Below are positions 16,636-25,788 of a stretch of 64,000 nucleotides of DNA, in pieces. Within the stretch, counting starts at the first letter, position 1. The number at the start of each line of letters is the position of its first letter. The translations under genes were made by a program, and so were the position numbers. Under the pieces are notes generated by a model that searched no databases, had not been told where the DNA came from, and was given only the letters and a program-made list of their open reading frames with translations. The stretch lies in the NCBI GenBank assembly GCA_035621215.1, contig CP141729.1:2006944-2070943 (forward strand), given 5' to 3'. This DNA comes from Oscillospiraceae bacterium MB08-C2-2 (GTDB taxonomy: Bacteria > Bacillota > Clostridia > Oscillospirales > Ruminococcaceae).

Positions 16636-18165
16636 CTATATAATGGGGATAAGAAGCATACGTTTTTCACCCAGCTCATCGCTTTCCAGCGAATTTTCAT
16701 CCCAGATGGCGTTTTGGGAGGTATTGTAGCGTTTGGCAATATCCCAAACGGTTTCACCCGGATCGGTGTAGTAAATATAGAGCTTGTTGAAATCTTTCTT
16801 TTTGGGTGATTCCTCATTGACCTCCACCTGATCCAGAATATCCCGTTTGAAATCGCTGTAGAGACAACCGCTCACCAGAATATCACAGCGTATATCCACT
16901 TTTTCTTTGCCCATAGGTGCAAAGCTGGTGGCAAGAATCGCCGCTTTAGGGGAAAAGTTTGTTCCAGAAGAAGGCTGTGCCGACATATTGTTTTCTACAG
17001 AGGCTGGCTGCTCAAAATACATGGTGGAGCCGTCATCCATCTTGGTAAACATGCAGATGTTAAACTTGATGTTCACCTTAATGGCATTATCCTCCAGCTT
17101 CCATCCGGTTTGATCCGGCTGGCACCAAACATCCATGACCTTCTCCACATTTTCAGGAAGATCCAAGCTCATTTTATGGGGGATATTCTCCCGCACCACA
17201 TCGGTAAGCTTCTGGAAGGCAACGGCCTTGCGGTGGCTCTTGCAGTCATACTGGGTGGAGTAGCAATCGGAGGCAACAGGCACCTCCACATGGCGGTGCA
17301 GCTTTACCATAGCTTCCAAGCGGGCATCCAGAGAAAGAAGCCGGTATTCGCCATCGCTATCCGCCTTGGGCTGCACATCGCAGGAAAGCACACAAAGCTC
17401 TACCATGCAGACACTGTCTTCATCCACGCCATCGCAATCCACAATCTGGCTCAGTGGCAGGCTGTAATCGGTGCACTCCAAATCGTTTTCATCCTCTTTG
17501 GATTGATACAGCACATGCACCATCAAATCGCCTTTAACCACCAGTTTGCCGGCCACAATCTTGAAATCCTGCACATTGGCTTGCACATCCGCCCGCAGAA
17601 CAACGCCCACTGAGCATTTGCCATTGCCGATCTCCAGATCCTCCGATACAGTGAAGGGGCTGCGGCACTGGCCGGTCATCTCGGTGGCATGCACCACATT
17701 CTGGCGCAGCTGAACACCACCGCCCTCGCAGCCGCTGACAACGGTTTCTTCCTTGATGCTGATCACCTTGGCAGAAAGGGTCAGGGCACCCCGAACATCC
17801 ACCCGGCGTTGGTTAACGGCCCGGCAGTTGACATAATCCACCGTAACATCCACTGTCACAACTGGCTTGTTGGGGGCTGAGCGCAAATCGATGGTTTTGC
17901 TGAAGGGGATTTTGTACTCTACCTGCCGCACACAAGGTGTTTCGGAGGTATAATAAATTTTGGCGATGGCCATGCCTTCGATGGTCAGGCGGTCTCCTGT
18001 CACTGTACTGCTGGACACTGTGGGGGAAATCCCGCATTTGAGGATTTTAACAATGTCTGGGCAATAATCGGGCAGAAGCGCATCGCACTCGATGGGCTGC
18101 TCCACAGAACCATCATAGATCACTTCGTTTATGGCAACTGATTGCTTGGATACTTTAAGCTCCAT
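16636..18165 (-). CDS. sipL: SipL-like spore morphogenetic protein (DUF3794 + LysM)
   Basis: 509 residues. Residues 1-430 carry repeated DUF3794 modules (PDIVKILKC-type segments), and the C-terminal 45 residues form a LysM domain (YYTDPGETVWDIAKRYNTSQNAIWDENSL). In Clostridioides difficile the protein with this architecture, SipL, binds SpoIVA and is needed to encase the forespore with coat. Its location right upstream of spoIVA on the same strand supports the same role here. No signal peptide, as expected for a mother-cell cytosolic protein. Confidence 0.9.
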   Translation of the reverse strand: MELKVSKQSVAINEVIYDGSVEQPIECDALLPDYCPDIVKILKCGISPTVSSSTVTGDRLTIEGMAIAKIYYTSETPCVRQVEYKIPFSKTIDLRSAPNKPVVTVDVTVDYVNCRAVNQRRVDVRGALTLSAKVISIKEETVVSGCEGGGVQLRQNVVHATEMTGQCRSPFTVSEDLEIGNGKCSVGVVLRADVQANVQDFKIVAGKLVVKGDLMVHVLYQSKEDENDLECTDYSLPLSQIVDCDGVDEDSVCMVELCVLSCDVQPKADSDGEYRLLSLDARLEAMVKLHRHVEVPVASDCYSTQYDCKSHRKAVAFQKLTDVVRENIPHKMSLDLPENVEKVMDVWCQPDQTGWKLEDNAIKVNIKFNICMFTKMDDGSTMYFEQPASVENNMSAQPSSGTNFSPKAAILATSFAPMGKEKVDIRCDILVSGCLYSDFKRDILDQVEVNEESPKKKDFNKLYIYYTDPGETVWDIAKRYNTSQNAIWDENSLESDELGEKRMLLIPII

Positions 18166-18734
18166 AAAAATCCCTCACCTCTCCTATTTTCTAAAACAAA
18201 TATATTCGCCTGTTGTCCAATATAGTACAAAAAAGCCATTGTCTTTCTCAAAGAGAAAAAATAATGGCACAAACTATAGGCACACTTGCCGCCAACTTAC
18301 TGTATAACAGTTTTGAAGCTATAGAAGTATACAAACAAAAGACCGCTGCTCTCTTTAAAGAGAAAGCAACAGCCTTTTTATGCTTTGGAAGTCTATTGAA
18401 TACAGCCAAGGGCGTTGGGCAAAGAGAAAGGGAAATTTCAAAGCCTGTTTATATGTACTGCGAAAAACCGGGGAACACCTCTTTGGGGCTTCCCCACACT
18501 TTCTATTTCCTCAGCCGGGAATATCCGCCTTAATCCAATGAGACGCTGAAATATCTTTTTCTGATAAATGGGGCCCTTTTTTTAACAGCGCTGCAAAGGA
18601 GGTTCAGGCGTGTTGGGAGGAAAAATTTTTTAATCAGCCTCTTTTTTGATTTTAAAAATAAGCCGCAGAAGCGGACTGAGAAATCGAGGGCTTTTAAATA
18701 CGACAATCTTCAAACCAATACACCACCTTTGCAA
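18166..18734. other. Long intergenic region with hairpins
   Basis: No supported gene. Several short inverted repeats occur around 18228-18264 (GCCATTGT ... ATAATGGC) and 18340-18375 (CTCTTTAAAGAG inside GCTG...CAGC). A structured RNA is possible, but I recognise no known family. Confidence 0.5.
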
Positions 18735-18851
18735 TCAGTATGAAATAAAAAGAATTCCCAGATAGATCAGCGCAATGGCTGCGAGCAGAAGCGCCAGCCT
18801 TAAAGAACAAATCAATGCCAAAAGCATTCCTGCGCCAAAAGCAATTAACAT
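18735..18851 (-). CDS. Very small hydrophobic membrane peptide
   Basis: 38 residues (MLIAFGAGMLLALICSLRLALLLAAIALIYLGILFISY), two hydrophobic stretches split by SLR. The start at 18851 follows a weak GAAAGAA site; an in-frame ATG at 18938 would add 29 basic residues. Such short membrane peptides are common in clostridia, but I assign no function. Could be a chance frame. Confidence 0.4.
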   Translation of the reverse strand: MLIAFGAGMLLALICSLRLALLLAAIALIYLGILFISY

Positions 18852-19367
18852 TGTAACGGTTCTTTCACATCGGAATCTTCTTTGGCACCTTCTTCCCACT
18901 TTCTTCACCCCACACGAGTATTTGCCCCATATTACCAAGCACAGCTCAAATCGATCGGCTGTTTAATCTGTGTTTGGCATGAATTAAAATGTGACCTTGG
19001 TTTAGTATACGCAAGGAAGGCCATTTGTGTTAAAGGGGATTTCTTTAAAAATGCCTTTACTGCCCCAACGGAGCAAAATTGCCTTGTCCAACTGCAAAAA
19101 AGGCTTCCTTTTTTACCACGAGGCTGTCACCCATACAGCATTTGTGGGATCTGCCCGCAAGCGGTAGTTATTTGATGAAAATTATGATACAATATTTGCA
19201 AGGCAGAAATTGTATCATCTTATGCTCTGCCTGCGATCATGGGTAATTCTACCATAACGCTTTACTTTCATGTTTGAGAGAATTGTGTCGGATACAGCCA
19301 AGAGCTAAAGCCCAAATTTACATTCAGCCTAATTTTGGATCTGGGGGGTACCAAGGGGGAACAAAGC
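18852..19367. other. Intergenic region, no gene seen
   Basis: About 500 bases without a credible coding frame. An inverted repeat TGATACAAT..ATTGTATCA lies at about 19184-19220, which could act as a weak terminator. Confidence 0.45.
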
Positions 19368-19555
19368 GCTTGCATTTTCTGCGAAAAATGTATAGGTGGC
19401 TTGCGCTAAGCTCCAGCCACAAAGCGCCTTATGGGGGAACCAGTTCCCCCATAAACCCCCTCCGGCCTCCGGCGGGGCAAGAGCAAATAGCCTTTTTTTC
19501 TTTGCATCCATTCTTTTTCTTTTAAAAAGAATGGATGTGCCAGCCGCACGGCATG
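19368..19555. repeat. Dispersed composite palindromic repeat, copy A1
   Basis: Shares order and sequence with 39893-40116: CTTGCATTTTCTGCG, a cassette GCC-AC-AAGCGCC-TATGGGGGAA, the GTTCCCCCAT hairpin, CCCCCTCC-GCCTCCGG-GGGG, then a TTTCTTT hairpin. It ends with a perfect 14-bp hairpin (arms 19505-19518 and 19524-19537) and GTGCCAGCCGCACGGCATGAG. Not coding. Confidence 0.75.
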
Positions 19556-19685
19556 AGTGCGGAAGTGCTGAATATCAACTCCATTGGGCCGTGAAAGGTA
19601 TTTTTGCGGCGTAATATCGCTAAAATCCGCTATTTCTTATGCAAGGCGATTCACTTCGCTTATTTTTCAACACCGAGGTGGTTTC

Positions 19686-20705
19686 ATGAATGAAAATCAA
19701 GTGCCCGGCGCCTCCTACAGCTCGGCGCCAGAGGGTTCCCCATATCCCAACCCACAGCAGCAATTCCGGAAGATGCTGCGGGGCAACTCCAACACTGTGG
19801 GCTTCGGGCTGTTGCTTAATATTGTAATCAGCCTTTTTCTGCCGGTTCTGCTGGGCTTTGGAGCCGGTTTTATTTCTTTGGATATTGATACGCTCTCCAT
19901 TTCGGTGGATGACCAAAGCATCGCCTATCATTTAGGCAACCTGATTACCTACATTGTAGCCTTTTTAGGGCCCGGGCTGCTGATGGCAGCAGTGGTGGGC
20001 ATTCCTGCCAAGGCGGCGATCCCCCGCAAGCCGGTTCCGGCAGGGCTGATTGCGGCGGCCGCCTGTGTGAATCTGGCTGTTGTGGTGGGCGGAGTATCCC
20101 TGGCCAGCATGCTTTCAGTATTTCTGGAAAGTGTGTTTGGGCTTGTGCCTACCATGGCGGATATCAGCCTGCCGGAAGATCCGGTGGGCATTCTTCTGAA
20201 CTTTGCTCTTATTGGCATTGTAGCCCCCATTTGTGAGGAGCTGGTATTCCGTGGTGTTGTCATGCAGTCTCTGCGGCGTTTCGGAGATGGCTTCGCACTG
20301 ATCGGTTCCTCCATTTTGTTTTCCTTTGCCCACGGCAATCTGGTGCAGGGGCCCAATGCTTTTATATCCGGTCTGGTGATGGGATATTTTGTGCTGCGCA
20401 CCGGCTCTGTTGCAACGGGCATCTGGATGCATCTGGTCAACAACAGCTTAGCGATGATTTTTGAGCTGCTGCTGCGCAGCATTCCCGGTGGCGACAGCCT
20501 TTATGGCTTGATGCTGCTGTTCTATCTGGCATTGGGTGCAGCAGGCTTCTTGTGGATGCGGCTGCGGTATCCTAACTTTTATGTTTCGCTGCCCCGCCGC
20601 CTGCCTGTATCGGAAGGCTGGAAATATAAGCACTTTTTCACCACGCCCGGTTTTATTCTCTATTTTCTGGCGGTGCTGGGCATTACAATGGTGAATTTCC
20701 AGTAG
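19686..20705 (+). CDS. CPBP-family intramembrane metalloprotease
   Basis: 339 residues from ATG 19686 (CCGAGGTGG upstream). A Pro/Ser/Gln-rich N-terminus is followed by about eight membrane segments. CAAX-protease/bacteriocin-processing motifs are visible: EELVFRG with the catalytic Glu pair, FAHGN, and HLVNNS. Members cleave within membranes in prenyl-protein maturation, bacteriocin self-immunity or signalling. The substrate is not evident; no bacteriocin gene is nearby. Confidence 0.9.
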   Translation: MNENQVPGASYSSAPEGSPYPNPQQQFRKMLRGNSNTVGFGLLLNIVISLFLPVLLGFGAGFISLDIDTLSISVDDQSIAYHLGNLITYIVAFLGPGLLMAAVVGIPAKAAIPRKPVPAGLIAAAACVNLAVVVGGVSLASMLSVFLESVFGLVPTMADISLPEDPVGILLNFALIGIVAPICEELVFRGVVMQSLRRFGDGFALIGSSILFSFAHGNLVQGPNAFISGLVMGYFVLRTGSVATGIWMHLVNNSLAMIFELLLRSIPGGDSLYGLMLLFYLALGAAGFLWMRLRYPNFYVSLPRRLPVSEGWKYKHFFTTPGFILYFLAVLGITMVNFQ

Positions 20706-20720
20706 TGGCAATACCTTTAT

Positions 20721-20983
20721 TTAATGCCTACTGAACAATTCAAAAATGTAGCAATAGCAATACTTTAACGGCGTTTTTGAATTGTTTAGGTGCAAGGTTT
20801 TTTGCCGAATATGACAAAAAACCTTGCACAAGGGATTTGCGGCGTGTGTCCGCAAATCCTTTCAGGGCAGCCAACCAATGGTTCTGAAACGGCAAAATAG
20901 GCCTATTTTGCCGTCAGACAGAGCAAAAGTCGCTCTGTCTGCAAATGCGCTTCGCAAAACGCATTTGTTCAGTGGACATTATT
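20721..20983. repeat. Chain of seven hairpins framed by inverted ends
   Basis: Within 263 bases successive stems are: 20734-20746/20774-20786; 20791-20804/20815-20828; 20833-20842/20850-20859; 20860-20865/20884-20889; a 24-bp palindrome 20890-20913; 20915-20924/20932-20941; 20942-20949/20960-20967. The outer ends (TTAATGCCTACTGAACAA and the complement of TTGTTCAGTGGACATTAT) are inverted repeats. It looks like a non-autonomous palindromic element or a structured RNA, inserted just before tadA. Confidence 0.8.
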
Positions 20984-21002
20984 TAAACGGGAGGCAGACA
21001 GG

Positions 21003-21467
21003 ATGTTTGACCCCAAGGCTACACCCAATCATCGCTTTATGACACTGGCTTTGGAGCAGGCTAAGCGTGCCCTTTCTCTGGGAGAAATCCCGGTGGGAGC
21101 GGTTATCGTGCAAAATGGAGAGGTCATCGCCACCGGCTATAACCGGCGGGAAACCGATCAATCCGCTGTGGCTCACGCAGAGCTTTTGGCCATTCAAACT
21201 GCCTGTGAAAAGCTGGGAAGCTGGCGGCTTCGCAATTGCCGCCTGTATGTAACACTGGAGCCCTGCCCCATGTGTGCCGGTGCTATCCTGAATGCCCAGC
21301 TGGAGCGGGTAATTTTCGGTGCTTACAACCTGCAAACCGGCTGTATGGGCTCGCTGGTGAATTTAGCGGAGCTTCCCTTCAATCATCGGCCGGAGGTTTA
21401 TGGTGGTGTGCTGGAGGAACCTTGCCAACAGCTTATGGATACTTTTTTCGCTCAACTGCGTAAATGA
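21003..21467 (+). CDS. tadA: tRNA adenosine(34) deaminase
   Basis: 154 residues. TadA converts A34 to inosine in tRNA-Arg(ACG). Zinc ligands and the proton shuttle are in HAE (58-60) and PCPMC (C88, C91). EIPVGAVIV and the conserved end CQQLMDTFFAQLR are family-typical. GGGAGG upstream of ATG 21003. Monocistronic, followed by a terminator. Confidence 0.96.
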   Translation: MFDPKATPNHRFMTLALEQAKRALSLGEIPVGAVIVQNGEVIATGYNRRETDQSAVAHAELLAIQTACEKLGSWRLRNCRLYVTLEPCPMCAGAILNAQLERVIFGAYNLQTGCMGSLVNLAELPFNHRPEVYGGVLEEPCQQLMDTFFAQLRK

Positions 21468-21484
21468 TCTTACAAAAGCAAAGC

Positions 21485-21533
21485 CCCGCCTAGTAGAGGG
21501 AACAACTTCTCCCACAGGCGGGTCCTTTTATTT
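21485..21533 (+). terminator. Terminator of tadA
   Basis: CCCGCCT (21485-21491) pairs with AGGCGGG (21516-21522) with an inner AGAGGGA/TTCTCCC stem, followed by CCTTTTATTT. Confidence 0.8.
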
Positions 21534-21546
21534 GATTTTATTCGTT

Positions 21547-22806
21547 CTAATAGAGCCCTGCGGCCTTCCAGCCCAGATGCAAAACATTGGATGAAGCCAG
21601 ATTGCGGATAATCTCCCGCTCCTGCTTATAGCCACGGCTCAGGCGCAGCTCCACCACCGTTTCCAGCTTATCGCAGGAAACTGCAATGTAAACAAGGCCC
21701 ACGGGTTTTTCCTCGGTACCGCCCTCCGGCCCGGCAACACCGGTGGTGGAAAGGCCGATATCCGCACCGGCAAGAGCCCGAACCCCTCTGGCCATCTCAA
21801 GGGCTGTCTCCTGTGAAACAGCGCCATGGTCAGCCAAGGCTTGAGCGCTGACACCCAGCACCTTTTCCTTAATGGCATTTTCATAGGCGCAGATGCCGCA
21901 GCCAAAAACCTGCGAGCTTCCGCTGACCTCTGTAATCCGCTTGGAGACCCAGCCACCGGTGCAGCTTTCAGCTGTTGCCACCGTGAGCTTCTTTTCCATT
22001 AAGCGCTGAACCAGCGCATTTTGCAGGGTCTGCACATCCACACCGTAAACATACTCCGGGAATACGCCGCAGATTTCCTCAATCATAGGCTGTGCAAGAC
22101 GGTTGGCCTCCTCGAAATTGGCTCCGCTGGCGGTAACCCGAACCAGCACCTCCCCTTCCTTAGCATAGGGAGCGGCCGTGGGATTGGTGTTGTTGACCAT
22201 GGTTTCCCGCAGGCGTTCCTCCATAGCGGATTCACCAATGCCAAACATATGGACCGTATGGGAAACCAATGTTGTCTTGGCTTTTTTCTGCAAATAGGGC
22301 AAAACCTGACTCTGGAACATGGAGGTCATTTCCCGAGGCGGGCCGGGGAGCATAATGGCAATCTTTTCACTGCCTTCCAGCTGGCCCTCTACAGCCAATC
22401 CAGGGGCAGTGCCTGCCTCGTTGGGGAACACAACGGCGCCCTTGGGCATATAAGCCTGCTTTTTGTTGTTATCGGTCATGGGGCGGCCGACCTTGTGAAA
22501 AAAGCAGGTCATCGATTTGAGGGAAGGCTCATGCAGCTCCATTTCCCGGCCAAAAAACTCGGCTACTGTTTCTTTGGTCAAATCATCGTAGGTAGGGCCA
22601 AGGCCGCCGGTCATGATCACCATATCCGAGCGGGAAAGGCTCAGAGCCAGAACCTCCTTGAGGCGCTGGGGATTATCACCCACAACGGTCTGGTAATAGC
22701 AGTTAAAGCCGCAAAGGGCCAGCTCTTTGGAAAGATACGCCGCATTGGTGTTGACGATATCCCCCAAAAGAATTTCTGTGCCCACGCACAGGATTTCAAC
22801 ATTCAT
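21547..22806 (-). CDS. cinA: CinA-like competence/damage-inducible protein
   Basis: 419 residues from ATG 22806 (AAAGGAG upstream). The N-terminal molybdopterin-binding-like COG1058 domain (VEILCVGTEILLGDIVNTN, MTGGLGPTYDD) is joined to a C-terminal PncC-type nicotinamide-nucleotide amidase domain (ATAESCTGGWVSKRITEVSGSS). It acts in NAD-precursor repair as ADP-ribose pyrophosphatase/NMN deamidase. Single gene. Confidence 0.95.
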   Translation of the reverse strand: MNVEILCVGTEILLGDIVNTNAAYLSKELALCGFNCYYQTVVGDNPQRLKEVLALSLSRSDMVIMTGGLGPTYDDLTKETVAEFFGREMELHEPSLKSMTCFFHKVGRPMTDNNKKQAYMPKGAVVFPNEAGTAPGLAVEGQLEGSEKIAIMLPGPPREMTSMFQSQVLPYLQKKAKTTLVSHTVHMFGIGESAMEERLRETMVNNTNPTAAPYAKEGEVLVRVTASGANFEEANRLAQPMIEEICGVFPEYVYGVDVQTLQNALVQRLMEKKLTVATAESCTGGWVSKRITEVSGSSQVFGCGICAYENAIKEKVLGVSAQALADHGAVSQETALEMARGVRALAGADIGLSTTGVAGPEGGTEEKPVGLVYIAVSCDKLETVVELRLSRGYKQEREIIRNLASSNVLHLGWKAAGLY

Positions 22807-23064
22807 ACATTTTTGCTCCTTTGGATGAAAATGGCAGGCCAAGAGTACTTTTTTGAGAAAGAGCCTGCTGTATAGTCAAAAGCAATCCACAGGGTATTTT
22901 TACCGTATTCCTCCGGTATAGTCACCGAATTTTCGGCTCACTTTTATATGATACTATTTTTTACCTCTATAAACAAGATTTTTTATACAAAATAGGACAC
23001 GAACGAAATCTCCGTCCCTGCCCTTGAAACCCTCACATTAAACAGCCATGAAATACCCGGTTTT

Positions 23065-23625
23065 TCACATTGGCTTTAGGTTTTTATTGAGGCGCTCAAC
23101 CATCCATGACAAGCGGCTCTGCCGGCCAGGATCTGTCTTGGCATCAAAATAAGCTCGGGTATATGTTTTTTTCACCGATGGAGACATGGCCTGAAAATTC
23201 GTATAAGCCGGCTCGTATGCTTTCAACAACTCCGATAGCTGTTCTATTTGTTCATCCGTAATGCTCAGTGACTTTGTGGCATTCCACTGACCATTCTTCT
23301 TTGCTTCTTCTATTTTCTTTCTGCCCCAGTCGGTCATTCGCCCCTGCTTTTCAAGGGTTTCAGCCAACGCTTTGTTTTTCTCCGACCATTTGCTATTGGG
23401 TGTGCGGCGAGCGAAATATTTCTTATACTGCGTTTCATCCATGCTCTGCATTTGTCCGTCTATCCAGCCAAAGCACAGGGCCTCTTCCAGCGCCTCGTTG
23501 GCTTTGAGCGTTACCGGCCCACCCTTCTTGCCAAACAGCAGCCAAATTCCATCGCTGCTTTCTCCATGTTGTTTGAGCCATTCACGAAAAGCCCCTCTAT
23601 CAGGGAACAGTATCATTTTATTCAT
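23065..23625 (-). CDS. YdeI/OmpD-associated family protein
   Basis: 186 residues. Contains the family pattern: FPDRGAFREWLKQHGESSDGIWLLFGKKG, ALCFGWIDGQ, YKKYFARRTPNSKWSEKN and the C-terminal KTYTRAYFDAKTDPGRQSRLSWMVERLNKN. The family includes bacteriocin-protection proteins of unknown mechanism. GGGGTAA precedes the ATG. No linked bacteriocin gene. Confidence 0.88.
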   Translation of the reverse strand: MNKMILFPDRGAFREWLKQHGESSDGIWLLFGKKGGPVTLKANEALEEALCFGWIDGQMQSMDETQYKKYFARRTPNSKWSEKNKALAETLEKQGRMTDWGRKKIEEAKKNGQWNATKSLSITDEQIEQLSELLKAYEPAYTNFQAMSPSVKKTYTRAYFDAKTDPGRQSRLSWMVERLNKNLKPM

Positions 23626-23754
23626 AAACAGTTACCCCTTTTCAGCATGTTGAATATATCAATGATAGCATAGATTCAGCAGGCATGTCCAGAAGTAAAC
23701 AGCAAAAGCCTTTCCGCATCTTTTCCCATAAAGAGAACGGTTATTTTTTCCAGT

Positions 23755-23794
23755 ATAGAAAACACCGATACCACCTGAATAGGTGATATCGGTG
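23755..23794 (-). terminator. Terminator of the split-transketolase operon
   Basis: Arms 23763-23776 and 23781-23794 (CACCGATACCACCT, one G-U), with TTTTCTAT following on the minus strand. It lies 50 bases after the operon's last stop. Confidence 0.8.
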
Positions 23795-23843
23795 CCTGCT
23801 AATTCAACTGATCCCCGCCACGGCGGAGACTATTTTATAAAAG

Positions 23844-24761
23844 TTACCGGCCTTCCAGAACCTTGGCGACAATGTCGTCAGCGGTCATGTGGAAGTGCTT
23901 GATCAGCTCAGGGTATACACCGACTTCGCCGAAACGGTCATAAGCGCCGATTTTGCCCATCTTGCAGGGATACTTCTCAGAGAGAAGCTCGGCAACAGCG
24001 GAATACAAACCACCAATGACATTGTGGTTCTCACAGGTCACAACATGGTTGGTCTTCTTGGCAGAAGCCAGAACGGTTTCCTCATCCAGAGGCTTGATGG
24101 TGTGAACGTTGATAACCTCAGCGCTGATGCCTTTTTCTTTCAGGATAGCGGCTGCTTTGATGGCCTCAGAAACGAGAACACCGGTGCAAAGCAGAGAAAC
24201 ATCGCTGCCTTCAGAAATAACATCGGCTTTGAACAGGTCAAACTTATAGTCAGGGCCAAATACATCGGGAACCACTTTGCGGTTCATACGGATGTAAACC
24301 GGGCCATAATGATCCACGATCTGGGGCAGAGCCTGACGGAGCTGCTCATTATCAGCGGGCTCATAGATAACCAAAGTGGGGATGCTGCGCAGAGTGCCAA
24401 TATCCTCAAAAGGCATATGAGTGCCGCCGTTGAGCTCAGCGGAGATACCAGGGTCAGTACCAACAACCTTTACGTTCTGCTTGGCATAAGCCATAGAAAC
24501 ATAAATCTGGTCGGCAATTTTTCTGGCGGCAAAGCTGGCGAAGGTGGAGATAAAGGGAATGAATCCATAAGAGGAAAGACCCGCAGCCACACCGGCCATG
24601 TTCGGCTCGGCAATACCCACATCCAGAGCTCTGTCGGGGAATTTATTGCGAAGATCCCAAGTGCCATTGGCACGGGCAAGGTCGGCGTCGATGGTGCAGA
24701 CCTTGGGGTTTTGAGACATAATTTTTTCCATTTCGGAACCGTATACCTGACGCATTTCCAT
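23844..24761 (-). CDS. tktB: Transketolase, C-terminal subunit
   Basis: 305 residues: pyrimidine-binding and C-terminal domains of a split transketolase. KVCTIDADLARANGT, VGIAEPNMAGVAAGLSSYGFIPFISTFASFAARKIADQI and GGTHMPFEDIGTLRSIP are typical. With the N-terminal subunit it forms the TPP-dependent enzyme of the non-oxidative pentose phosphate path. ATG follows AAGGAGG, 16 bases after the upstream subunit. Confidence 0.94.
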   Translation of the reverse strand: MEMRQVYGSEMEKIMSQNPKVCTIDADLARANGTWDLRNKFPDRALDVGIAEPNMAGVAAGLSSYGFIPFISTFASFAARKIADQIYVSMAYAKQNVKVVGTDPGISAELNGGTHMPFEDIGTLRSIPTLVIYEPADNEQLRQALPQIVDHYGPVYIRMNRKVVPDVFGPDYKFDLFKADVISEGSDVSLLCTGVLVSEAIKAAAILKEKGISAEVINVHTIKPLDEETVLASAKKTNHVVTCENHNVIGGLYSAVAELLSEKYPCKMGKIGAYDRFGEVGVYPELIKHFHMTADDIVAKVLEGR

Positions 24762-24777
24762 TATTAGTTCTCCCTCC

Positions 24778-25587
24778 TTATGCCAATGCTTCTAAAGCCT
24801 TAGCCAGATCATCGCCGGATAAAGGCATATGATGGCAGCCAGCCTTCTTCTCTTCAATAAAGGGAACACCCTTACCCTTGGTGGTTTCCAGGATAATCAT
24901 AGCGGGCTTGCCCTTAACGGCCTTAGCCTTATCAATAGCAGCGGCAATGGCATCTACATCGTGGCCGTTGATGCGCTGAACATCCCAGCCGAAAGCCAGC
25001 CATTTTTCATCCAGCTTCTCAAGGCCGTTGACTTCGTCGATGCTGCCATCGATTTGCAGGTTGTTGAAATCAGTAAAGGTGATCAGGTTATCAACCTTAG
25101 CATGAGCGGCATACATGGCAGCCTCCCAGATCTGGCCTTCCTGGCTTTCACCATCGCCGATGATGCAGTAAATGGTTGCATTATCCTTAGAAATTTTGGA
25201 ACCCAGAGCAGCACCCACAGCCAAAGACAACCCCTGACCCAAGGAACCGGTAGTCATATCGATACCCCTGGTTTTGTTCATATCGCAATGGCTGGGGAGA
25301 TCAGTTCCCAGCTTATTGAGGGTTTTAAGTTGTTCAACAGGGATAAATCCCTTACTTGCCAAAGCAGCATAGATAGCAGGACCGGCATGACCCTTGGAGC
25401 ACACCAAACGGTCACGGCCCTCCATTTTAGGGTTGGTGGGATCGATATTCATCTTATCGTGGTACAAAACAGCCAGCAGATCGCCGAGTGAAAGAGAACC
25501 ACCCACATGGCCGCTGCCCAGGCTGCCGATACATTCCAGAGTCAGCCGCCGGATTTCTTTTGCCTTTTCGTTCAGATTTGTTTGCAT
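24778..25587 (-). CDS. tktA: Transketolase, N-terminal subunit
   Basis: 269 residues: the TPP-binding domain. GSGHVGGSLSLGDLLAVLY, CSKGHAGPAIYAALA, GSLGQGLSLAVGAALG and the TPP motif GDGESQEGQIWEAAMYAAH are clear. It lies first in the two-gene operon behind AGGAGG and a consensus promoter. The split form is common in anaerobic Firmicutes. Confidence 0.95.
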   Translation of the reverse strand: MQTNLNEKAKEIRRLTLECIGSLGSGHVGGSLSLGDLLAVLYHDKMNIDPTNPKMEGRDRLVCSKGHAGPAIYAALASKGFIPVEQLKTLNKLGTDLPSHCDMNKTRGIDMTTGSLGQGLSLAVGAALGSKISKDNATIYCIIGDGESQEGQIWEAAMYAAHAKVDNLITFTDFNNLQIDGSIDEVNGLEKLDEKWLAFGWDVQRINGHDVDAIAAAIDKAKAVKGKPAMIILETTKGKGVPFIEEKKAGCHHMPLSGDDLAKALEALA

Positions 25588-25673
25588 TGTCTTCCTCCTG
25601 TTCTATACTGTAGGGTTTGCCAATGTAGATATTGTGGGGTGAAACGCCCCATGATCCTAAGTTGTCCTCTAAC

Positions 25674-25702
25674 ATAATACCCTGTCTTGACTATCTTTTC
25701 AA
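25674..25702 (-). promoter_or_regulatory. Promoter of the transketolase operon
   Basis: On the minus strand TTGAAA (25697-25702) and TATTAT (25674-25679) with 17 bases between. The 87-base leader carries a small hairpin (GGGGCGTTTCACCCC, 25636-25650). Confidence 0.8.
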
Positions 25703-25788
25703 GATGGTTTGAGTAAATTTATAGAATATACACCAAAAGCAGCTCATCAGTCGGTCATTCTACAAAAAAGCCCTTTAAACACGAGAAT

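Noticed and set aside
18213-18533. 106-codon + frame in the region downstream of sipL's start
   Set aside because: Composition looks random, no credible ribosome site, and it crosses several hairpins.
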